Shown here one piece after another: positions 1 through 5,152 of a stretch of 6,244 nucleotides of DNA (positions are counted from its first letter, which is position 1; every line of letters starts with the position of its first letter). The notes beneath the pieces are model-generated. The model was not told the DNA's origin. It saw only the letters and a list, made by a program, of their open reading frames with translations, and made no database searches. This stretch comes from an uncultured Enterobacter sp. (GTDB lineage Bacteria > Pseudomonadota > Gammaproteobacteria > Enterobacterales > Enterobacteriaceae): contig CAMKZP010000234.1 in the NCBI GenBank assembly GCA_946477805.1, positions 1 through 6,244 on the forward strand. Reading direction: 5' to 3'. The translations under genes and the position numbers were made by a program.

Positions 1-4
1 TTTA

Positions 5-21
5 AGTCATCTTAAATGACT
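5..21. repeat. Short inverted repeat at the left edge
   Basis: AGTCAT and ATGACT form a perfect 6-bp inverted repeat around a 5-base spacer. It lies in gene-poor sequence at the window edge, so its parent element, if any, may lie outside the window. No insertion-sequence end that I know was recognised here. Confidence 0.3.
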
Positions 22-70
22 CCGAGGTGTCTGTTAAACCCGTGGCGATTCAGTTCAGGCAAATTATGAA

Positions 71-310
71 ATGTTAGTTGGCATGCGCTTTAAGCTGAAA
101 GATATCTTCGGTCCCTGCAATGAGCGCCTGATGCTTAAAGCAATACGTCTTTATGGCGGTTTTGCCATGATTAACGTGTGTTTCAGCAACGATAAGTTGT
201 TGAGTATCGGTATGCCTAAGCCACCACGCTTCACTGACTATCTTTTCCGTTGTGTGCAAACCACCCAGGGACTATCCATTCCACAGCAAATGATGGTCGA
301 CTTCAAATAA
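71..310 (+). CDS. Doubtful small hypothetical protein (79 aa)
   Basis: This is an open frame from ATG to TAA that I do not recognise. The frame stays open upstream only to a TAA at 35-37, so little is missing at the N-terminus. No convincing ribosome binding site precedes the ATG at 71: CAGG is about 13 bases away. A second in-frame ATG at 83 has none either. The predicted peptide is basic, with mixed hydrophobic segments (for example LYGGFAMINVCF) and no clear signal peptide or known motif. It could be a real small plasmid gene, the remnant of a longer decayed gene, or chance. The opposite strand also has a 61-codon frame that would need a TTG start, which is less likely. There is no supporting operon context, because the next gene, vapC, converges on it from the right. 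Confidence 0.3.
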   Translation: MLVGMRFKLKDIFGPCNERLMLKAIRLYGGFAMINVCFSNDKLLSIGMPKPPRFTDYLFRCVQTTQGLSIPQQMMVDFK

Positions 311-372
311 TGTCATATCGGAAGTCAGTCTGGTTTTAGACAATTATCGTACGTCAAAAAGCATTCATACCT

Positions 373-398
373 GTCAGGTCGCATGATGGCGGCCTGAC
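373..398 (-). terminator. Hairpin just downstream of vapC, possible terminator
   Basis: GTCAGGTCGC and GCGGCCTGAC form a 10-bp stem with a 6-base loop. One position is imperfect: a G-U wobble when read on plus and an A-C mismatch when read on minus. It begins 4 bases past the vapC stop codon. On the minus strand a run of five T occurs only some dozen bases beyond the stem, so this is not a textbook intrinsic terminator. It may end the vapBC transcript or protect its 3' end. Confidence 0.4.
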
Positions 399-402
399 GT
401 CG

Positions 403-819
403 TTACTTCAGCCAGTCTTCCAGCATCAGTCCCGGCACCCGCTCAAACTCCCGCACATTATTCGTCACCAGCACGGCGCCGGCCGCAATGGCGTGCCCGG
501 CGATCGCCGTGTCGTTCGGGCCTATCGGGGTTCCGGTGAGCCGCAGCGCGACCTTAATCTCCGTGGTGGCGTCCACCGCGGCGCTGTCCCAGGGCAGGAT
601 GGCATCGAGGCGGGCGCAGAACGCGTCAACCAGATCAATGTGGCGCGGCGAGGCCTTCGGGCCGGTGGCGCCGAAGCGCATCTCGGAATAGGTGATGGCC
701 GAGATCACGATCCGGTGGTTACATAGTACCGCCTGCTCCAGGCGCTTCAGGACCGCTGCGGGCTGCTCGCGCATGATGAAAGAGCAGATACAGGTGTCGA
801 GCATATAGGTTTTGTTCAC
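403..819 (-). CDS. vapC: VapC (VagD-type) PIN-domain RNase toxin
   Basis: Toxin of a type II toxin-antitoxin pair. VapC proteins are Mg-dependent PIN-domain endoribonucleases, and the enterobacterial ones are known to cut initiator tRNA. The 138-residue length is normal for the family. The PIN acidic residues are visible: D8 in MLDTCICSF, E46 in SEMRFG and D103 in GPNDTAIAGHA, with the usual C-terminal TNN.REF motif around residues 119-125. No catalytic residue is missing, so the toxin should be active. The start is GTG at 819-817. It overlaps the vapB stop (GTGA, 4-base overlap), the classic arrangement for coupled translation, with GAAGGA about 11 bases upstream inside vapB. It resembles VagD of enterobacterial virulence and resistance plasmids, where the pair stabilises the plasmid by killing plasmid-free cells. 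That role here is inferred from similarity. Confidence 0.94.
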   Translation of the reverse strand: MNKTYMLDTCICSFIMREQPAAVLKRLEQAVLCNHRIVISAITYSEMRFGATGPKASPRHIDLVDAFCARLDAILPWDSAAVDATTEIKVALRLTGTPIGPNDTAIAGHAIAAGAVLVTNNVREFERVPGLMLEDWLK

Positions 820-1046
820 AGGTCAAATCGTCCTTCGTCGGTGACAACGTCCTCACGCTCCGCCATAAAGTCCGGATCGGCTTTTTCCAGCTGTGCGAAC
901 GAGCACCATGTCGGGCGGACGGGGCGCAGGATGATGCTGTCCCCTTCCCGGACGATCTCGAGCTCGCTCACCCCCTCAAAATCCAGATCGCGGGGCAGAC
1001 GGATGGCGCGGTTGTTGCCATTTTTAAAAATGGATACGGTTCTCAT
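816..1046 (-). CDS. vapB: VapB (VagC-type) antitoxin, AbrB/MazE-like DNA-binding
   Basis: Antitoxin partner of the VapC encoded directly downstream. The 76-residue protein starts MRTVSIFKNGNNRAIRLP, typical of the swapped-hairpin AbrB/MazE fold that binds DNA and dimerises. The C-terminal half (about residues 45-76, PTWCSFAQLEKADPDFM...) is the segment expected to wrap around and inhibit the toxin. I chose the ATG at 1046 because GGGAGAG lies 6 bases upstream on the minus strand and the protein then matches the family length. A longer frame from 1082 would add 12 residues without a binding site and would run through the operator. VapB-VapC complexes usually repress their own promoter, and the palindrome at 1068-1086 is the obvious candidate site. 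The closest named relative is VagC. Confidence 0.93.
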   Translation of the reverse strand: MRTVSIFKNGNNRAIRLPRDLDFEGVSELEIVREGDSIILRPVRPTWCSFAQLEKADPDFMAEREDVVTDEGRFDL

Positions 1047-1067
1047 GTATTTCTCTCCCGAGTCGAG

Positions 1068-1086
1068 GGATATGTGGGGCATATCC
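1068..1086. promoter_or_regulatory. Perfect palindrome, likely VapB(C) operator
   Basis: GGATATG-TGGGG-CATATCC is a perfect 7-bp inverted repeat with a 5-base spacer, ending 22 bases upstream of the vapB start codon and just ahead of its ribosome binding site. VapB-family antitoxins bind inverted repeats at their own promoter, so autoregulation is the natural reading. The half-site GGATATG recurs at 1176-1182 and 1216-1222 inside the neighbouring repeat array. No convincing -35/-10 pair could be fixed by eye. Confidence 0.6.
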
Positions 1087-1110
1087 GGAATGATGTTCAG
1101 GCACCGGGTG

Positions 1111-1229
1111 TGTGCATATGTTTAGTATATGCAGATGTTCGGCACATGTATAGGTATCACATATGCAGATGTGCAGGATATGCGTATGTTGTACCTATGC
1201 AGATGCCAGGCATATGGATATGTTCAACC
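1111..1229. repeat. Array of seven 17-bp direct repeats (iteron-like)
   Basis: Seven contiguous degenerate 17-bp units start at 1111, 1128, 1145, 1162, 1179, 1196 and 1213. A partial eighth (TATG) follows at 1230. Representative units are TATGCAGATGTTCGGCA (1128) and TATGCAGATGTGCAGGA (1162). The core is TATGCR[G/T]ATGT, and columns 3, 4, 8 and 10 are invariant. Column 7 alternates strictly T/G/T/G/T/G/T, so exact TATGCAGATG copies recur every 34 bp (1128, 1162, 1196). The period is not a multiple of three, so this is not a coding repeat. Length and spacing resemble plasmid iterons or a multi-site protein-binding array, but no rep gene is present here. It lies between the divergent vapB and ATPase genes. 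Confidence 0.75.
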
Positions 1230-1345
1230 TATGTCTTCTCTTCTCTTTTTTCTGCTGAGATCCGAAAACCTCCAAAGTCGGAACAGGTACTGCCTGCTAG
1301 TCAAAGCATCTGGTTTGGATGCCAGACATTTTTCCTGAATTAAGG

Positions 1346-1367
1346 TAATCTGCTTCAGATTAATCTG
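1346..1367 (+). promoter_or_regulatory. Inverted repeat upstream of ATPase gene, possible operator
   Basis: TAATCTG-CTT-CAGATTA (1346-1362) is a perfect 7-bp inverted repeat with a 3-base spacer. A third copy, TAATCTG, overlaps its end at 1361-1367. It lies 34 bases before the ATPase start codon, where a promoter or operator is expected. A TAACAT hexamer at 1373-1378 could be a weak -10, but no good -35 pairs with it. Confidence 0.45.
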
Positions 1368-1396
1368 ACTGTTAACATACAAAGGAACCAGTAAGA

Positions 1397-2962
1397 ATGG
1401 CTGCCAGGCAAAACATTCCAGCACAATTGCGCTTGAAGGAAATACAGATTCAGAGCCTCAAGGGGATCTCAAACTGTACCATCACATTTCCTGCTGATAA
1501 GAAAGTTACTGCTATTATGGGGATGAATGGTTCCGGGAAATCGACAATCATTCATGCCCTTGCCTGCTGCTACAAACCCCGTGATGCCACTTCCAAAGAA
1601 AACAACCGCTTCTCTGATTTTTTTACTCCCCACGATGATAACAACTGGCGGGACAGTGGTTTAACTGCCCATTTTTATGCGGGAACTTTGAGCAATCAGG
1701 GTAACAGAATAATGTTTGTTCCTGCGCCAGCTCCGGATGATACTTTCACTCAGCTATATTATAAAGTCAGTCGCTGGCAACCGAAGTATGCACGACGGCC
1801 CGTCAAGGAATCCATCTATTTAGGGCTGCAGACACTGGGAACGCTATCAGATGATCTTGCTGCATCCCGTCATGCAAAGTATTCCAGCCATGTTTTTAAT
1901 CCTCCACATCTTAAGCAAAAGATTCTGGATTCTATGTGTCGCGTCCTGGAAGCTAATTACTCTGATTTGATGACTTGTACTACACAGAAAGGCTATACTT
2001 TCTATAAATTTACCAAAAATGGTATCTCCTATACCGAGCATACTATGGGTGCGGGAGAGAAGCGTGTGTTTGAAGTGCTTAAAGCCGCACATGATCCTTC
2101 CATTGTACCAAATGGATTGCTCCTTATTGACGAACTTGATGTCCTCCTCCATGAGAAAGCATTCAAAAAGCTGGTTACTGAGCTGATCGAAATAGCAGAT
2201 GAATCTCTGCTGGAAATTGTTTTTTCAACCCATAGAGAATCTATCGTTCAGTTCAAGCGAGCAATCAATATCGTCAGTATATTTAACATGGGTACAGGGA
2301 TCCGCGCATTCCCAGGTGTATCAGCTGATGCGCTACGCCAGTTGACTGATGTTCAGCCAGAAATGGTCAGTGTTTTCGTTGAAGATGAGCTGGCGCGTAC
2401 GGCTATCAATGTACTTCTGGAGCGAGAGGCTCTGACCGATAAGGTGAATGTTGAGTTGTTCGGTGCGGCAGAAAACTCGGCAGTCGTTCTGGCAGGGTTG
2501 ATGCTTGCCGGCAAGGATATTAAAAAGGTTATGTGTGTTCTTGACGGCGACGTCCACCGAACTGTCCCGGAGAGGCTTAAAATAGTAAACAAGTGCCTGA
2601 CTGGGACAGATAAAAGAGAACAACGTCGTGCGGTTATGAACCGGATTTTTGAATTTAGTTTGTCTAATTTCCCCCAAAAAGGTGCCCCGGAATATAATCA
2701 TAAACTCTGGTTTGAAGCGATAGATCCTGCCACTATTTCGGCAGAAGAGTCTGCCGAATATATAAAGCTTAGAGGCTTTTCTATGTCAATCAACGGTCTG
2801 GCAGACTGGCATGAATACTATGAAATACTGAATCTTTTTGCCAGAAAATCCAATATAGAACATACCGTCCTGAGCTATATCAGCAAATACTCTCCCGCAT
2901 GGGATGATTATATTTCAGCGGTCCGTCAGGAAATTATTGATAAGGCTGCCGAACTGGAATGA
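1397..2962 (+). CDS. OLD-family-type ATPase with C-terminal TOPRIM-like nuclease domain
   Basis: This 521-residue protein has an ABC/SMC-like ATPase followed by a TOPRIM-like segment, the layout of OLD-family nucleases. Visible motifs are Walker A GMNGSGKST (42-50), the signature-like loop MGAGEKR (217-223), Walker B LLLIDELD (241-248, acidic pair D245-E246) and H-switch STHRE (H279). After the ATPase come VFVEDE (E329) and CVLDGD (D383, D385), spaced as the metal-binding glutamate and DxD of TOPRIM nucleases. The predicted role is ATP-regulated cutting or sensing of DNA, as in OLD and GajA. The start is ATG with AAGGAA 9 bases upstream. No UvrD-type helicase (Gabija), reverse transcriptase (retron) or separate DUF4435 gene (PARIS) adjoins it. 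A fused PARIS-like AAA-DUF4435 protein is an alternative reading. The gene is AT-rich compared with vapBC. The domain calls are fairly firm, but the function is inferred. Confidence 0.85.
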   Translation: MAARQNIPAQLRLKEIQIQSLKGISNCTITFPADKKVTAIMGMNGSGKSTIIHALACCYKPRDATSKENNRFSDFFTPHDDNNWRDSGLTAHFYAGTLSNQGNRIMFVPAPAPDDTFTQLYYKVSRWQPKYARRPVKESIYLGLQTLGTLSDDLAASRHAKYSSHVFNPPHLKQKILDSMCRVLEANYSDLMTCTTQKGYTFYKFTKNGISYTEHTMGAGEKRVFEVLKAAHDPSIVPNGLLLIDELDVLLHEKAFKKLVTELIEIADESLLEIVFSTHRESIVQFKRAINIVSIFNMGTGIRAFPGVSADALRQLTDVQPEMVSVFVEDELARTAINVLLEREALTDKVNVELFGAAENSAVVLAGLMLAGKDIKKVMCVLDGDVHRTVPERLKIVNKCLTGTDKREQRRAVMNRIFEFSLSNFPQKGAPEYNHKLWFEAIDPATISAEESAEYIKLRGFSMSINGLADWHEYYEILNLFARKSNIEHTVLSYISKYSPAWDDYISAVRQEIIDKAAELE

Positions 2963-2969
2963 GAGTATT

Positions 2970-2993
2970 CAGGGCAGTAATTTTGCTGCCCTG
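2970..2993. terminator. Hairpin between convergent genes, possible bidirectional terminator
   Basis: CAGGGCAG and CTGCCCTG form a perfect 8-bp GC-rich stem with an 8-base loop, centred in the 56-bp gap between the converging ATPase and HEPN genes. Neither strand has a U-tract straight after the stem, so it is an atypical terminator. Its position between two converging stop codons supports a transcript-ending role in both directions. Confidence 0.5.
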
Positions 2994-3018
2994 CTGACTC
3001 ACTTATCTGCCGAACGGT

Positions 3019-3888
3019 TTACTCTTCCTCTGGATCGCAGTTACTGCAATGATCTTCCATCCGGAACCCACCGCATTCGCACGGCTCCATTGGAACAAAT
3101 CCACCCTCCTTGCTGTAATAACAGGTATGGCAAAGACATACTCCTGCCCTGTGTTCAGGTACGTAGATCACTGAAGACCAACTACACTCCGGGCACTTCT
3201 GAAAATCCCACACTTTCAGGTCGGTCAGGCTGAAATTACAGCAGATACAGTGAGAGCTTACGGGGTAACTCTCACCGCCATAGACAATAAAATGCGACCA
3301 GCTCTTGCAGACTGGGCATAGCGCCAGCACATATTCTTCGGGTGTGGTTATCTCCATAAACCGGGATTCCAGCTCAATGAATTGTCTGCGCGAGGCTGAG
3401 TTCCAGGAATTATGCTCTTCATCGGCCTGTAGCAGGATGAAGGCTGGGCGAAAGATCAATCTGTACAATTCAGCAAGTTGCATCGCCAGGCTTTCCGGAC
3501 TGATTTCCAGAGCAAAATGCTGAAGGTTATTCCGCAACTGCGCCACAGTGATCATCATCTGAAGCCCTAAATCCGAAAAATCACCTCGATGATGCTTTTT
3601 TACAAGATCGCACAGGTCGCTAACCTTCACGGACTGGCAGCGGTGCAGTTCGGTTTCTGTGGGAAAGACTGGATCTTTGCAATGCTTCCTCAGGGACTTC
3701 TGCGTAAAAATCTTATCGGCTCCCTGGCGCGAAACAACAGCCTTCAGCAATAGCTCTGCCGCCTGAAAGAGATTGAGAAGGCACTGTTTATAATCCCGCC
3801 GGGCTTGAGTTTCCCGCGCCTTGTTGAAATAGTCCAGTCCTGTTTCCACTGAATCCAGAGCATTTTCCAGTAAGGTAAAACGCACCAT
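3019..3888 (-). CDS. HEPN-domain protein with three C-terminal zinc-ribbon-like clusters
   Basis: This 289-residue protein is not one I can name. The N-terminal half is alpha-helical. A helix with FQAAELLLKAVV (about 41-52) is followed by QLRNNLQHF, where R119-N-N-L-Q-H124 fits the Rx4-6H catalytic signature of HEPN RNases, including the polar residue after R. The C-terminal third is cysteine-rich, with three probable zinc ribbons: C191/C194 with C214/C217, C232/C235 with C253/C256, and C270/C272 with C281/C284. The likely role is an RNase effector whose zinc ribbons bind nucleic acid or a partner. This is an inference, because many HEPN proteins are inactive or structural. The start ATG lies one base after the stop of the upstream ribbon-helix-helix gene (TGAAATG), with GGAG 9 bases upstream inside that gene, so translation is probably coupled. 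The acidic tail ends DPEEE. It has lower GC than its operon partner. Confidence 0.8.
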   Translation of the reverse strand: MVRFTLLENALDSVETGLDYFNKARETQARRDYKQCLLNLFQAAELLLKAVVSRQGADKIFTQKSLRKHCKDPVFPTETELHRCQSVKVSDLCDLVKKHHRGDFSDLGLQMMITVAQLRNNLQHFALEISPESLAMQLAELYRLIFRPAFILLQADEEHNSWNSASRRQFIELESRFMEITTPEEYVLALCPVCKSWSHFIVYGGESYPVSSHCICCNFSLTDLKVWDFQKCPECSWSSVIYVPEHRAGVCLCHTCYYSKEGGFVPMEPCECGGFRMEDHCSNCDPEEE

Positions 3889-3889
3889 T

Positions 3890-4978
3890 TCACAGATCTC
3901 CGTACAGGCAGCGCAGCCCGGTCAGGGCCTCCGCCACCATGCCTTCCGTGCATCGTGTGCTGAGCTCCCGGACCAGCGTCTCAAAGCTCTCCGCCGGCAT
4001 AAAAATCCGCAGGCCGTCGATCCCGAAAAATCCCTCTTTTGTTACGTGTCCGGGCGGTGAGAACATGACGCGCCCGCCCTGATGGCCGTGCGCCAGGGCT
4101 TCAGGATGCCGGGCATACAGCGTGAACAGGCCCAGCAGTTCGGAGAAGACTTCCCAGTCGTACGGCACCACGAACTCCTGCCCGGTAATGAGCAGATGCA
4201 GACGCGGGGTGTTGTACCAGGAGCCCGGGCGCTCGCCGGGGTTCTGACCTTCAGTGCGGATATCGAGGCGCAGCGTGCCGGCCTCAATGCTCTGCGTCAC
4301 GGCCGGGAGCGCCGGGCGCAGCTCCTGCGCCAGCGCCCGGGCCTGCTCCGTGCTCCACTCCAGCCCGCGCAGAACCAGCGGAAAGATGTCCTTCAGCCGA
4401 GGCAGGGTGAATATCTCCGCCAGCTGGCTGTCGGGCACGTCGGCCAGTTCAAAGCAGCCGCTCTCCAGCGGGCGCAGGAGGTATTCGGCATACATCTGGT
4501 CCACGACCGGGCGCAGCTCCGCCCGGAACCGGTCAAATTCCTCCGTCCAGTTTTCACCGGCCAGGCGGAAGATCCCTTTCAGATAGGGGCCGTCCACCGG
4601 CCGGCCGTTCTCAACCTGCCAGGCCAGCAGGTCGCGGGTGATGTCGAGCAGCGTGTCCAGGGCCGGAAGCGTGGCCAGCCTGTCCTTTCCGTGCAGGAAG
4701 GCATCCCTGGCATGGTTCAGCATGAAGCGCAGTTCTTCCCGGGTAACCGGGGCGGAGCCGAAGGTCTGGCCGAGAATGATATGCCGGTACAGCTGCCGGA
4801 CAGTGGCCTCCGGATCGGCGACCAGCTGAAAATATCCGTCGCCGGCGGCGGCCGTTTTCAGTCCGTTATCAAGGAAGCGTTCGGCCAGGGCGTTGACCGA
4901 GGTATTTTCCCGACCGGCGCGCATTTTCAGCGCCTCGATCAGCTTTTTGTGAAAACGCAGGTTAAGCTGGCTGAGCAT
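3890..4978 (-). CDS. Ribbon-helix-helix DNA-binding protein with large unknown C-terminal domain
   Basis: The N-terminus (about residues 4-41, QLNLRFHKKLIEALKMRAGRENTSVNALAERFLDNGL) has the strand-helix-helix pattern of Arc/MetJ-type DNA-binding proteins. Such domains are typical of antitoxins and plasmid partition or transfer regulators. The remaining 320 or so residues are unlike a normal antitoxin tail. They are mostly helical up to about 235, then strand-rich (HLLITGQEFVVPYDWEVF, VMFSPPGHVTKEGFFGIDG), and I do not recognise them. I prefer the ATG at 4978 because AGGA lies 6 bases upstream. Starts at 4981 and 4993 are in frame, but the former has a 3-base spacing and the latter no clear site. 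The gene is notably GC-rich and is followed after one base by the HEPN gene. It may repress its own operon through the palindrome at 5009-5025. It could be an antitoxin or regulator of the HEPN protein, or an unrelated plasmid gene. Confidence 0.82.
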   Translation of the reverse strand: MLSQLNLRFHKKLIEALKMRAGRENTSVNALAERFLDNGLKTAAAGDGYFQLVADPEATVRQLYRHIILGQTFGSAPVTREELRFMLNHARDAFLHGKDRLATLPALDTLLDITRDLLAWQVENGRPVDGPYLKGIFRLAGENWTEEFDRFRAELRPVVDQMYAEYLLRPLESGCFELADVPDSQLAEIFTLPRLKDIFPLVLRGLEWSTEQARALAQELRPALPAVTQSIEAGTLRLDIRTEGQNPGERPGSWYNTPRLHLLITGQEFVVPYDWEVFSELLGLFTLYARHPEALAHGHQGGRVMFSPPGHVTKEGFFGIDGLRIFMPAESFETLVRELSTRCTEGMVAEALTGLRCLYGDL

Positions 4979-5008
4979 CATCAATCCTTTCATGTTTGTT
5001 TTGTTCTT

Positions 5009-5025
5009 AATGCTAACCTAGCATT
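5009..5025 (-). promoter_or_regulatory. Perfect inverted repeat upstream of ribbon-helix-helix gene, likely operator
   Basis: AATGCTA-ACC-TAGCATT is a perfect 7-bp inverted repeat with a 3-base spacer, 31-47 bases upstream of the chosen start. On the minus strand it overlaps TAAAAT (5028-5023), a fair -10 hexamer (5 of 6 to consensus), although no good -35 is evident. A third half-site, TAATGCTA, recurs at 5101-5108. Ribbon-helix-helix proteins typically bind such short palindromes and repress themselves, so this is a plausible autoregulatory site. Confidence 0.55.
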
Positions 5026-5130
5026 TTATTATCAGCTATTTATAAGTTTATTAATATCCTGCAATTGTGATGTTTCTTAGATTACTGAATGTGATGACTG
5101 TAATGCTACAGCAACGACCGTCCCTTCTCA

Positions 5131-5152
5131 TTTCCGCGCAGATCCGAAAACC
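5131..5152 (+). repeat. Near-copy of 1249-1270, flanking the nuclease block
   Basis: This 22-bp stretch matches 1249-1270 at 19 of 22 positions in the same orientation, including 13 identical bases (AGATCCGAAAACC). The two copies lie on either side of the ATPase and ribbon-helix-helix/HEPN genes. A 13-base match alone can arise by chance in a window this size, so significance is uncertain. Confidence 0.4.

Larger units (their letters stand above)
1047..1396. other. Divergent intergenic region, 350 bp, vapB / ATPase
   Basis: This is the intergenic stretch between vapB (leftward) and the ATPase gene (rightward). It contains the vapB ribosome binding site and operator palindrome, the 17-bp repeat array, a pyrimidine-rich stretch (1234-1253) and a second palindrome at 1346-1362 close to the ATPase start. 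Short open frames across the repeats are artefacts of the ATG-rich repeat unit. No RNA gene was recognised. Confidence 0.7.

Noticed and set aside
493..726. Plus-strand frames opposite vapC
   Set aside because: They are antisense to a well-recognised PIN-domain gene and their sequence is arginine/glycine-rich shadow type.
1111..1229. CRISPR array
   Set aside because: The units are contiguous 17-mers with no unique spacers between them, and there are no cas genes.
1306..1333. Small hairpin (TCTGG/CCAGA) followed by a T-run as an intrinsic terminator
   Set aside because: The stem is only 5 bp, and no plus-strand gene lies upstream for it to terminate.
1074..1343. Plus-strand open frames of 89 and 69 codons across the 17-bp repeats
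   Set aside because: The many ATG and TATG words come from the repeat unit. The 17-bp period shifts frame at each unit, there is no ribosome binding site, and the translation is low-complexity.
2333..2701. Minus-strand frames of 122 and 79 codons inside the ATPase gene
   Set aside because: They are antisense to the TOPRIM-like region with its conserved E and DGD motifs, and have no domain features of their own.
1397..2962. Gabija, retron or two-gene PARIS system
   Set aside because: The ATPase-TOPRIM protein is compatible with relatives in these systems, but no UvrD helicase, reverse transcriptase or separate DUF4435 gene is present in the window.
2904..3233. 109-codon plus-strand frame spanning the convergent junction
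   Set aside because: It overlaps the end of the ATPase gene and lies antisense to the zinc-ribbon region, whose regular CxxC spacing shows that the minus strand is coding.
4082..5080. 332-codon open frame on the plus strand opposite the ribbon-helix-helix gene
   Set aside because: Its product is dominated by R, Q, A and G without domain pattern, as expected for an antisense frame in GC-rich coding DNA. The minus-strand frame has a recognisable N-terminal domain, a binding site and operon spacing.
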